Assembly: GCA_937983475.1 (NCBI GenBank)
Contig: CALJZV010000358.1
Span: 1-11,649 of the forward strand
Origin: an uncultured Verrucomicrobiales bacterium
GTDB taxonomy: Bacteria; Verrucomicrobiota; Verrucomicrobiia; Limisphaerales; JACDHS01
Direction: 5' to 3'
DNA length: 11,649 nucleotides
In this document: positions 1-6,363 of the stretch, piece by piece
Position numbering within the stretch: the first letter of the stretch is position 1
How the letters are laid out: each line of letters opens with the position of its first letter
Notes under the pieces: generated by a model
Seen by the model: the letters and a program-made list of their open reading frames with translations, nothing else
Database searches by the model: none
What the model was told of the DNA's origin: nothing
Made by a program: the position numbers and the translations under genes

Positions 1-204
1 TATGCCCGAATCATCCGCAGCCTCGAAAGGCAGCGCGATGAACAACGGACAACCGATGACGAAATGTACTTACAAGGCAAGGCTGACGGCCAAGCCAATC
101 TCATTCAACGAATTTTGGCGAACTGGAAACTTTTGCTGCAATTAGGCCCAACTTCCTTGCATCAACGGCTACTGGAGTTGCAGGACGAAATTTGTGACGA
201 ATAG
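1..204 (+). CDS. C-terminal fragment of an unidentified protein (5' end outside window)
   Basis: Frame 1 is open from the first base to a TAG at 202-204 and gives 67 residues of a soluble, highly charged, probably helical tail. It begins YARIIRSLERQRDEQ, continues through a Gly-Lys-Ala-Asp-Gly-Gln-Ala stretch (about residues 31-37) and ends LLELQDEICDE. The Gly/Lys/Ala stretch followed by a leucine-rich helix loosely resembles the tail of Rpn/PD-(D/E)XK transposase-like nucleases, but no catalytic part is visible, so no function is assigned. Amino-acid composition in this frame is more protein-like than in frame 2, which stops near 142. It is followed by about 124 nt without a convincing gene before the DUF433 antitoxin. 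Confidence 0.45.
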   Translation, partial: YARIIRSLERQRDEQRTTDDEMYLQGKADGQANLIQRILANWKLLLQLGPTSLHQRLLELQDEICDE

Positions 205-235
205 AGTGCGGACGGATTCGTTGAGGCTGCTTCGG

Positions 236-260
236 GCGACTGCTGCCAGCCACCAGTCGC
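236..260. repeat. Short inverted repeat upstream of the DUF433/DUF5615 pair
   Basis: GCGACTG at 236-242 is the exact reverse complement of CAGTCGC at 254-260, with an 11-nt loop. It lies about 70 nt before the antitoxin ATG in the non-coding stretch 205-328. It could be an autoregulatory operator for the toxin-antitoxin pair or a hairpin in the leader. Seven-bp arms in GC-rich DNA can arise by chance. Confidence 0.25.
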
Positions 261-328
261 GGCGGCAGGTGGGCGTGGCGGTGTTGTGGGAGCTTGTCGT
301 CATTTCGCTGTCAGGTTACCGTTTCCTC

Positions 329-574
329 ATGCCGATTGATTTCCAGAAGTTCATCGAACGCAATCCACAGGTGTGCGGCGGCGAACCAGTCGTTCGCGGC
401 ACACGGGTCACAATTCGGACGATTCTGGCGAGTCTTGCAGAGGGCGCTTCAGTGGAGGAAATCGTCGCGAATTTTCCCACTGTTTCGCCTGAAGCGGTGC
501 GGGCCATGATCGCTTACGCGGCGGCCTCCGCCGAGGAAGACCTTCCGACACCGCCCTTGCCAATTCTGGCATGA
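329..574 (+). CDS. DUF433 family antitoxin
   Basis: An 81-residue protein with the DUF433 signature: residues 16-26 read CGGEPVVRGTR, followed by TIRTILASLAEGASVEEIVANF and an EAVRAMIAYAA helix. In the family this is a small helix-turn-helix-like antitoxin that neutralises its partner toxin and probably represses its own promoter. The start at 329 is chosen because MPIDFQKFIERNPQ is where homologues normally begin. The frame stays open upstream to a GTG at 194, but that extension overlaps the preceding gene and looks non-coding. No strong Shine-Dalgarno is visible. Its stop overlaps the start of the DUF5615 toxin in an ATGA (571-574), so the pair should be translationally coupled. The Pro-rich tail (PTPPLP) is probably the disordered toxin-binding end; that is inference. 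Confidence 0.85.
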   Translation: MPIDFQKFIERNPQVCGGEPVVRGTRVTIRTILASLAEGASVEEIVANFPTVSPEAVRAMIAYAAASAEEDLPTPPLPILA

Positions 575-930
575 AGATCAAGCTGGATGAAAACCTGCCG
601 GAGACACTCCTGGGTGTTCTCTCCGAATTGAACCACGACGTGGATAATGTCCGGCAGGAAAGTTTAGTGGGGCAGTCTGATCCGAATATCTGGAATGCGG
701 CTCAGAGCGAAGGGCGTTTTATCATTACGCAGGACCTTGATTTTTCCGATGTGCGGCAGTTCGCGCCCGGAACCCACCACGGCCTGATGCTGGTTCGCAT
801 GCGCGCTCCAGGCCGACTCGCGCTCACGCGGAGGATTCCCGAGGTTTTTGCCACCGAACCGGTGGACTCGTGGCGGCGATGCTTCGTGCTCGTCACAGAT
901 TTGAAAGTGCGCGTGCATCATCCTGCGTAG
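571..930 (+). CDS. DUF5615 family PIN-like toxin
   Basis: A 119-residue protein matching the DUF5615 (PIN-like, Mut7-C-related) family in layout and length. The N-terminus MKIKLDENLP carries acidic residues D6 and E7. Next come ELNHDV and a QSDPNIW segment with D37, then IITQDLDFSD with D55 and D57. These clustered acids are the expected metal-binding site of a PIN-fold ribonuclease, so RNA cleavage is the likely activity, held in check by the adjacent DUF433 protein. The ATG lies inside the antitoxin stop overlap, consistent with reinitiation. The last 38 nt (893-930) overlap the 3' end of the convergent vsr-like gene. Full length, no visible lesion. Confidence 0.85.
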   Translation: MKIKLDENLPETLLGVLSELNHDVDNVRQESLVGQSDPNIWNAAQSEGRFIITQDLDFSDVRQFAPGTHHGLMLVRMRAPGRLALTRRIPEVFATEPVDSWRRCFVLVTDLKVRVHHPA

Positions 931-1411
931 CACAAAGGATTTTGGGCAATTTTTCCATCACGCGCCGCAATGTTTGCTCTTTGGCGGTCTGGCATTCCCA
1001 AATCACAATCACCTTCCAGCCCAGTTTTTTGAGCGCCGCCTGATTCCGCTGATCCCGAGCGGCGTTGCCCTCCAGTTTGGCCAGCCACCATTCGCGTCGG
1101 TTGGTGGGCGTGGTGCAGTTGCTGCAACCCTGGTGCCGGTGCCAGAAGCAGCCGTGAACAAAAATGGCGGTCTTGTATTTGGGCAGAAGAATGTCCACCG
1201 ACACAGACCTGGCAGGAATGTTCCGCTGCGGCACCCGGACAGCCCGGCGCGCTGTCCCTACCACCGAAATCGGAATGCGCACATGGAGCCGGAAGCGGTA
1301 ACCCATGCGGTGCAGCAGGCGGCGCACGATGAGTTCGGGGCTGGTGTTTTTGCCCCGGATTCTGCTCGTGTCCCAACTACGTCGTTCCGTGCTGAGCCGG
1401 TCCTTGTTCAC
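893..1411 (-). CDS. vsr: Very short patch repair (Vsr) family endonuclease with an internal insert
   Basis: 172 residues, GTG start at 1411 (an in-frame TGA at 1424-1426 bars any longer form). Vsr nicks 5' of the T in T:G mismatches formed by deamination of 5-methylcytosine; relatives also act in restriction islands. Family hallmarks: DTSRIRGKNTSPE (14-26), RRLLHRMGYRFRLH (30-43), VDILLPKYK with the presumed catalytic Asp at 73, then FVHGCFWHRH (84-93). Zinc-site candidates are C88, H93, C96 and C140 (in WEC), by comparison with E. coli Vsr. Oddity: homologues usually have about six residues of LPGxP type between the RLH motif and the catalytic Asp. Here residues 46-72 form a longer Arg/Val-rich segment encoded by DNA with a palindrome. 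The active site is otherwise intact, but whether the enzyme folds is uncertain. No cytosine methyltransferase is in the window. Confidence 0.85.
   Translation of the reverse strand: MNKDRLSTERRSWDTSRIRGKNTSPELIVRRLLHRMGYRFRLHVRIPISVVGTARRAVRVPQRNIPARSVSVDILLPKYKTAIFVHGCFWHRHQGCSNCTTPTNRREWWLAKLEGNAARDQRNQAALKKLGWKVIVIWECQTAKEQTLRRVMEKLPKILCATQDDARALSNL
1230..1262 (-). repeat. Palindromic element inside the vsr coding sequence
   Basis: The arms GGACAGC (1237-1243) and GCTGTCC (1251-1257) are perfect inverted repeats around a 7-nt loop. Flanking bases 1230-1233 and 1259-1262 extend the stem on the minus-strand transcript, with one G-U wobble and an interior mismatch. The element sits in the middle of the extra protein segment (nucleotides 1196-1276) that separates the Vsr N-terminal motifs from its catalytic Asp. 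A hairpin-forming block adding in-frame residues at a non-conserved position resembles dispersed palindromic elements known to insert in genes, such as Rickettsia palindromic elements. No second copy was seen in this window. Confidence 0.5.
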
Positions 1412-1421
1412 AGGGCAATTT

Positions 1422-1453
1422 AATCACCCAGGCGCAGCGGCACCAAGGTGATT
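1422..1453. promoter_or_regulatory. Inverted repeat in the vsr/antitoxin divergent intergenic region
   Basis: AATCACC at 1422-1428 is the exact reverse complement of GGTGATT at 1447-1453, separated by 18 nt. It begins 11 nt upstream of the vsr start codon in the 184-nt gap between vsr and the divergently transcribed second antitoxin. Spacing of arm centres (about 25 nt) suits a dimeric DNA-binding repressor, possibly the toxin-antitoxin complex, but no protein is tied to it. No convincing -35/-10 pair was found next to it. Confidence 0.25.
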
Positions 1454-1521
1454 GCTGTCTCATCCGGAAGAGCGGCACCCCGCGAATCCCTGACTTACCT
1501 GTTCAAGGGGAAGAATCTCCT

Positions 1522-1549
1522 GCGCTGGTCGCGCTGGTCGCCGCTGGCC
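1522..1549. repeat. Short tandem repeat, 9-bp unit
   Basis: GCGCTGGTC occurs twice head to tail (1522-1530 and 1531-1539), followed by a degenerate third unit GCCGCTGGCC (1540-1549). It lies in the intergenic stretch before the second antitoxin. It may be replication slippage or a remnant of lost coding sequence; no function is evident. Confidence 0.4.
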
Positions 1550-1595
1550 TTGGCGAAGCTTGCTGTTCGGGACTATCCGGTGTTATTTTTTGCCC

Positions 1596-1796
1596 ATGAG
1601 CACACTTGCTGAAATTGAAAAGGCAGCAGACGCGTTGCCATTGCCTGAGAAACAGGAACTGATGTTGTTTCTTGCCGCGCGTCTTCAGGCAAGTGGCCAA
1701 TCGCTGCCTCCGCCGCGCGATTATACCCAGGAACAGGTCGCGTCATGGATTGAAGAAGATCAAGCGGATTGGAAACGGATTCAGGGCAAACCGTGA
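1596..1796 (+). CDS. Small antitoxin of a PIN-toxin pair
   Basis: A 66-residue acidic protein starting MSTLAEIEKAADALPLPEKQELMLFLAARLQ and ending TQEQVASWIEEDQADWKRIQGKP. This two-part layout, an N-terminal helical region of the LPxxEKQEL type and a Trp-containing acidic C-terminal helix, is common for small antitoxins located directly before PIN-domain toxin genes. The second part probably wraps the toxin active site (inference). The ATG at 1596 is preferred over an upstream TTG-type in-frame extension because homologous proteins begin near this Met. No clear ribosome binding site is visible. Its TGA overlaps the GTG start of the PIN gene by 4 nt (1793-1796), indicating translational coupling. 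The exact antitoxin family is not recognised. Confidence 0.75.
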   Translation: MSTLAEIEKAADALPLPEKQELMLFLAARLQASGQSLPPPRDYTQEQVASWIEEDQADWKRIQGKP

Positions 1797-2215
1797 ATCT
1801 ATTCCTCGACACCAGCGTTTTACTGGCGGCGTCGGGTTCGGCTGATGGCGCTTCCAGGGCAATCTTCCAGTTTGCTCCAAAAAACGATTGGACATTGATC
1901 ACCAGCCCCTATGCCTTGAGCGAGGTTGTGAAAAACCTGGGAGTACTTCCTATCAGGGCAACAACCGATTGGATACATCTTCGAAGACATCTCGCCGTCG
2001 TGGATGACATTGTGAGCTTGAATCTTCCAACCGTGTTTCCGGTCAGGAAAGACAGGCCAATACTGTTTACCGCTCTGGGTTGGGCTAAAGTTTTGCTCAC
2101 GCTCGATCAAAATGATTTCGGCAGCCTCTTGGGCGGAAATTTCTACGGCTTGAAAATTTTGAAGCCGGGCGCGTTTATTGAACGGGAGCGTAGCGCGGGA
2201 AAACTGATTGTTTGA
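1793..2215 (+). CDS. PIN domain toxin (VapC-like ribonuclease)
   Basis: 140 residues beginning (V/M)NLFLDTSVLLAASGS. The PIN acidic residues are in the expected order: D6 in LFLDTSVL, E44 in LSEVVKNL, D87 in KDRPIL, and D105/D108 in LLTLDQNDF. PIN toxins use these carboxylates to bind Mg2+ or Mn2+ and cut RNA, often tRNA or rRNA. The GTG at 1793 is chosen because it overlaps the antitoxin stop by 4 nt and has AGGG about 6 nt upstream. The longer reading from a TTG at 1769 is less likely. The D87 region is KDRPIL rather than the commoner DDxxIL, a mild departure. The gene looks intact; base composition appears more AT-rich than the operon to the right. Confidence 0.85.
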   Translation: MNLFLDTSVLLAASGSADGASRAIFQFAPKNDWTLITSPYALSEVVKNLGVLPIRATTDWIHLRRHLAVVDDIVSLNLPTVFPVRKDRPILFTALGWAKVLLTLDQNDFGSLLGGNFYGLKILKPGAFIERERSAGKLIV

Positions 2216-2231
2216 CGGACAATCAGTCGCT

Positions 2232-2291
2232 GCCCCTGCCCCGCTTCGCTTTTGCGGTTGTCGGACGGTTTGCCGGGGGCGTAGGCTTTTT
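2232..2291 (+). terminator. Possible intrinsic terminator after the PIN toxin
   Basis: GCCCC at 2238-2242 pairs with GGGGC at 2276-2280, and an outer GCC (2232-2234) pairs with GGC (2284-2286) across a 3-nt internal loop. Five T residues follow at 2287-2291. The position, 17 nt after the PIN stop codon, fits the end of the second toxin-antitoxin operon. The large loop (33 nt) and internal mismatches make it a weak call. Confidence 0.3.
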
Positions 2292-2332
2292 GCGGAGTGT
2301 TCCAGTTGAATTCAGCGCGCCCAACTCAATCC

Positions 2333-3298
2333 ATGCCCGAGACTGCCGATGCCCCTGACGAGTGGCTGTTGAAGTTCCTTCAGCATCTGGCCGCGGACCG
2401 GGGCGCGTCCGAATACACCCAGCGCAACTACCGGCAGGCCCTGACGGAGTTTTGCCGCTGGCACGTTCAGGAACGGGGAAGCCCTCCGCCATGGACTGCC
2501 CTGCAACGGGATGATTTCCGCGCCTACCTGCGCTTTCTCGGGCGCCAGCAGTTGAGCCGCGCGGCCATTCAACTGCGCTTCTCGGCCTTGCGCACGTTCT
2601 ACAAGTTTCTGGTCCGCCGCGGCCAGCTTGAGGCCACGCCCATCAAGAATCTTTCCCTGCCCAAACTGGAGAAACGCCTGCCGCAGTTCCTGACCGCCCG
2701 GCAGATGCTTGACCTGCTCGACGCGCCGCTCAAGGCGCTGGCCGCCGAGTCCGACAAGGCCCGGCAAGAGACGCCGCCGCGCGCGGTGGATCCGTCGCCG
2801 TTCCTGCGCGACGTGGCCATCCTGGAGACCATCTACTCCTGCGGGTTGCGCGTCAGCGAGCTGTGCGGCATGCAGGCCGCCGACGTGGATTGGGCCGAGC
2901 AGCTTGTCCGGGTGCGCGGCAAGGGGAAGAAGGAGCGGCTGGTGCCGATCGGCGAACCGGCCTTGAAGGCCATTGAAACCTACTGGGGCACGCTGCCCCA
3001 GGCGCCGGCGGGCGAGCAGCCAGTGTTCTTCGCCAATGCCCGACAACAGCGGCCAATGTATCCGCGCCTGGTCCAGTTGAATCTCAAGAAGCATCTGGCG
3101 GAAGCCAAACTTGACCCGACGCTGACGCCCCACAAGCTGCGGCACAGTTACGCCACGCATTTGTTGGACGCGGGCGCGGATCTGCGAAGCGTGCAGGAGT
3201 TGCTGGGGCACGCGCACCTGGTCACCACGCAGGTGTACACCCACCTGACCACCGAGCGGCTCAAGCGCGCCTACAACCAGGCGCATCCCCGGGCGTGA
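2333..3298 (+). CDS. Tyrosine recombinase, XerC/XerD type
   Basis: 321 residues, slightly longer than typical XerC/XerD (about 300). The N-terminal SAM-like core-binding domain (about 8-100) includes YTQRNYRQALTEF; the catalytic domain spans about 115-315. Catalytic residues are all present: R173 in CGLRVSEL, K197 in RGKGKKERLVP, H267 and R270 in PHKLRHSYATHLLD, H293 in LLGHAH and the nucleophile Y302 in VYTHL. Such enzymes resolve chromosome dimers at dif, or act as integrases of mobile elements. High similarity to the Xer motif pattern favours the housekeeping role, but no dif-like site was seen. The ATG at 2333 is preferred; a GTG at 2297 would add 12 residues. Residues 131-155 hold an insertion of about 20 residues relative to XerC/D before LRDVAILETIY. 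It converges on the AsmA gene with 15 bp between stops. XerC versus XerD cannot be decided. Confidence 0.9.
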   Translation: MPETADAPDEWLLKFLQHLAADRGASEYTQRNYRQALTEFCRWHVQERGSPPPWTALQRDDFRAYLRFLGRQQLSRAAIQLRFSALRTFYKFLVRRGQLEATPIKNLSLPKLEKRLPQFLTARQMLDLLDAPLKALAAESDKARQETPPRAVDPSPFLRDVAILETIYSCGLRVSELCGMQAADVDWAEQLVRVRGKGKKERLVPIGEPALKAIETYWGTLPQAPAGEQPVFFANARQQRPMYPRLVQLNLKKHLAEAKLDPTLTPHKLRHSYATHLLDAGADLRSVQELLGHAHLVTTQVYTHLTTERLKRAYNQAHPRA

Positions 3299-3313
3299 CC
3301 GGAAGCTGCTGCC

Positions 3314-6300
3314 TCATTGGCTTTTTTCAACCGGGTCGCCCGGAGTTTCCGCGCTTTTTTCCGGAAAGAGCTGTTTGATCGTGTGAAAGGGCCGCAGAGG
3401 CGCCATGAGGAATTTGGGAATGTAGAGCGGCTCCATTTTGGGCTGATCCACGGTGCCCGTGACCTTGAATTCAAACAGCTTGGTCAACGGCGATAACGCC
3501 AGGCTCACGACACGCCCGATCACTTTCATGTCGCGCAGAATCTCCGCTTCCACCCGGGCATCCACGCGCTGCTCATGATCCACCGTGCCGCGATACTGCA
3601 TCCGCACGGTGGAGGCCCGGATTTCCATATCCTCCGAGTGCGCCACGCCGTTGGTGATGGCAAAGGTCGCCGAGGCCTCGCGCGCCCGGCTTTTGCCCAG
3701 GCCCGGAACCAGCGCGTCGAGCATCGGCGAAAAAATGCCGAAGATGGGAATCTTCCAGATCAGGCCGTCGCGCAGCCGGATTTCGCCCGAGCCGTTCCAG
3801 GTGTGCAGGCCGCGCGTGTCCGCCGAGGCGATGTTCAACTGGCCGGAGAGCAGTCCCTCGAGTTGGTTGGTGTTGTTCACGCTCTGAAGCAGCGTTTGCG
3901 CGTCCAGATCGGCAAAAGCCAGGTCAAACCGGTAGTCGCTTTTGCCCTTGGTCCTGAAATCAAACGCCGCCGAGCCCTCCATGCGCCCCTTGTAGGCCTG
4001 GGCCTGAATGTTGGTCACAGTGATGGCCTTGCCGTGCCAGTGCAGCCAGGCGGTCACCGCATCGGCCTCATACCACTCCCAGCGGAAACCCTCGCCGCGA
4101 ATGAAGAACAGCAAATCCGCCTCGTCCCCATGGCTCAGCCCAATGCTGCCGCTCAAGTCCACCTGGTGCAGGTTGGTGAAACGATACGGCTCGATGGCTT
4201 CAAGCGCCTGACGCCCGATAATGTGCGCCACCCGGTGCGGGTCCAGCGCGCTTTTGATTTCCTCAAAGAAAATGCGGTCGCGCTCGAAATCCAGCCGCAT
4301 GCGTGGCGCGAACAGATCCTTGCCGCCCTGCTTCACCGCCATGTCCGTCAACGTGAGGATTTGGTTGGTGTACGCCGCCCGCGTGTCCAGGCGCTGCACC
4401 GGCACATCGCGCGCCACAAAATCCTCCGCTTCCACGACCAGATCAAACCGCAGGTGATCGTAGTCGCGCCACTTGCCCTCAACCGTCCCGCGCAGCCGCG
4501 GCGCCTTCGTGAACTGCACAATTTCAAAAGCGCGTTGATGGTCTTCATCCAGCAGATGCCGGACCGCCAGCGGATCAATGGGCCCGTCGATCCGGCAGCG
4601 GTATTCCTGCGTCTCCTCATGCGACGTCAACGCCAGGCGCAGCTCGCCCTCGGGCCGGACCACACGGAAATTCTCCAAACGCCAGACACGGTTGGAATAA
4701 TTCAACGACGACTCCGCCGACAGCACCGTGACGCCCCGGTAGCCGGCCTCCTTTGTGGAAAATGAACCGTTGATGGACAGCGTCGGCACCACTTCGGCGC
4801 GCCAGTCGGATTCGGGGTCGGTCCACGGCGGCAGCACCGCCGCAAGCTCCGCCTCAATGCGCGGCGGCTCTTCCCACGTGAACTGGTCGAGAAACCGCTT
4901 TCCTCCGGGCGACAACAGCGGCGCAATCCGGTGCGGGTCAAAGTCGGATTCCAAAGAAACGGCGGCGGCGCGGGTGGTCGCGTCCAGTTCGCCCGCGCAA
5001 CGCAGGGAGCCGTCGAACAACTTTGCCCGCGCCGAGGCCACCGCGAGCCGGGGCGCGCGCCAGCTACCGGAAAGAGACAGGGCGTCCACCGGCACTTGCG
5101 GAGTCTTAATTTCCTTGAAGTCAGCGCCCCGCTGGAAGCTCCACGCCAGCAACGGCCACACCCATCCCAACGCCTCCTGCGCTTGCTCCGTCATGCCAGC
5201 GGCAGCGGCGGCCGGGTCATAGGCAAATGAAAAGTTGCCTTCCTGAAGAACGCCTTGGCTTGGAGGGCTCTGTTCCCCGGATTGTTGCCGGATTGCGGCC
5301 CGGTCCAACTGCGCTCGTCCTTCGGCAAAATGAACGGCAAAATTCTTCGTTGAAACCACGGCGTTGCCGGTCACCTGCGCCATCGCGATGTCTGCCGCCA
5401 CGCGGTGCAGCCCGTGGGTCAGGCCGGCTTTTAATTGATCACCGGCAAAGTGAAAGTCGCCGCGCATCCGCCCGGGCTCATCCGGCTTCATCAGGGTTTC
5501 GAGGCGGAAATTCTCCGCCGAGCCCCAGGGTGTGGTTGCCTCGCGGACACTGAGGCGCAACTTCCCGTTCAGGCTCTCGGCAGGCGCGCCCGTCGTGCTG
5601 GCCTGCGCCGTGAGGTCGCAAAATTGTCCCCACGGCGTGACGCTGTTGCCCGGGGCATTCAACTGCCAATCGATTTGCGTTTGCGCCGGCTCTTGAAGAT
5701 CGGCCTGAAACTGAATCGTCACTTCGGGGCGCGCCTCGAACTTCAAGCGCTGCAACACTTCGGCAACATCCCGCAAGGTGGCTTGAAGCGTGTTGGTCGA
5801 GGAGGTGGATTCGGGCTTTATTTTCCTCAAAGTCGAGATATGGGCCAGTTCGCCGGCGACTTGAAACTGGATGCCGCCGAACACAGCCTTCAATTTCTCG
5901 ATGTGCAGCCGGTCGCTGTTGGAAAAGTCCAGGCTGGCCTGCACGTCATCCAAAGCCAGCGGCGTCTCGCCGGGCGAGGCGAGAGTCAGGCGTCCGTCCC
6001 GCAGGCGAAGGGAGCGAAACTGAAGCGCTTCATTTTTCCGAAAGGGCAGGCGCAAATCGAGAACCGCTTCCCCGGCCGTGAGCGTGATGGCGTCGCGCGT
6101 CTCCGTCGGCGAGATCACGGCCTGCTCAATCACCAGTCCGCGGAACCAATGCCAGCGCACCTGCTGGAATTGCACGTCGAACCCTTCCTGCTTGAGCCGC
6201 GCCACCAGCGGTCGTTTCAGAAAGTCCGGCAAGCCAATCGTCGTGAAATAAACCACGGCCGAAATCGCCAGGAACAAGGCCAGCAACAGCACCACGCGAA

Positions 6301-6361
6301 CCCATTTGAGCACGGCGCGGACCGCTGCCCGGCGTCTGGACTTTGGGGCTGTGGCGGCCAT
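3314..6361 (-). CDS. Large AsmA-like membrane-anchored envelope protein
   Basis: 1015 residues. A basic N-terminus (KSRRRAAVRAVLKWVR) is followed by one membrane segment (about 21-43) and a long, probably periplasmic region of alternating strands. Residues 825-975 resemble the AsmA-like C-terminal domain, with GSGEIRLRDGLIWKIPIFGIFSPML, then VDARVEAEILRD and FKVTGTVDQPKMEPL. The AsmA/TamB/YhdP superfamily forms long hydrophobic grooves that bridge the two membranes and are implicated in phospholipid transport and outer-membrane homeostasis. This one ends in a charged tail (EKSAETPGDPVEKSQ). It is the last gene of the operon, 2 nt after the DUF4340 stop. Assignment to the AsmA-like group rests on layout and C-terminal pattern; the middle is poorly conserved and its function here is inferred only from family and operon. 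Confidence 0.8.
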   Translation of the reverse strand: MAATAPKSRRRAAVRAVLKWVRVVLLLALFLAISAVVYFTTIGLPDFLKRPLVARLKQEGFDVQFQQVRWHWFRGLVIEQAVISPTETRDAITLTAGEAVLDLRLPFRKNEALQFRSLRLRDGRLTLASPGETPLALDDVQASLDFSNSDRLHIEKLKAVFGGIQFQVAGELAHISTLRKIKPESTSSTNTLQATLRDVAEVLQRLKFEARPEVTIQFQADLQEPAQTQIDWQLNAPGNSVTPWGQFCDLTAQASTTGAPAESLNGKLRLSVREATTPWGSAENFRLETLMKPDEPGRMRGDFHFAGDQLKAGLTHGLHRVAADIAMAQVTGNAVVSTKNFAVHFAEGRAQLDRAAIRQQSGEQSPPSQGVLQEGNFSFAYDPAAAAAGMTEQAQEALGWVWPLLAWSFQRGADFKEIKTPQVPVDALSLSGSWRAPRLAVASARAKLFDGSLRCAGELDATTRAAAVSLESDFDPHRIAPLLSPGGKRFLDQFTWEEPPRIEAELAAVLPPWTDPESDWRAEVVPTLSINGSFSTKEAGYRGVTVLSAESSLNYSNRVWRLENFRVVRPEGELRLALTSHEETQEYRCRIDGPIDPLAVRHLLDEDHQRAFEIVQFTKAPRLRGTVEGKWRDYDHLRFDLVVEAEDFVARDVPVQRLDTRAAYTNQILTLTDMAVKQGGKDLFAPRMRLDFERDRIFFEEIKSALDPHRVAHIIGRQALEAIEPYRFTNLHQVDLSGSIGLSHGDEADLLFFIRGEGFRWEWYEADAVTAWLHWHGKAITVTNIQAQAYKGRMEGSAAFDFRTKGKSDYRFDLAFADLDAQTLLQSVNNTNQLEGLLSGQLNIASADTRGLHTWNGSGEIRLRDGLIWKIPIFGIFSPMLDALVPGLGKSRAREASATFAITNGVAHSEDMEIRASTVRMQYRGTVDHEQRVDARVEAEILRDMKVIGRVVSLALSPLTKLFEFKVTGTVDQPKMEPLYIPKFLMAPLRPFHTIKQLFPEKSAETPGDPVEKSQ

Positions 6362-6363
6362 GA

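Noticed and set aside
194..328. 45-residue N-terminal extension of the DUF433 antitoxin from a GTG
   Set aside because: It overlaps the upstream gene, and DUF433 proteins normally start at the Met encoded at 329.
974..1423. 149-codon plus-strand frame opposite vsr
   Set aside because: The minus strand holds clear Vsr motifs; this frame has none.
2312..3286. Long antisense open frame (324 codons) opposite the recombinase
   Set aside because: The plus strand encodes a complete Xer protein with all catalytic residues; the antisense frame lacks recognisable motifs and is typical of GC-rich coding DNA.
3299..3345. Possible bidirectional terminator between the recombinase and AsmA genes
   Set aside because: A T-run (3322-3327) and a CCGGG/CCCGG hairpin (3331-3343) are present but in the wrong order for a plus-strand terminator, and the hairpin lies in coding sequence.
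3575..4765. 396-codon plus-strand frame opposite the AsmA-like gene
   Set aside because: Composition is rich in His, Arg, Gln and Pro with no domain pattern, while the minus strand has a coherent 1015-residue protein.
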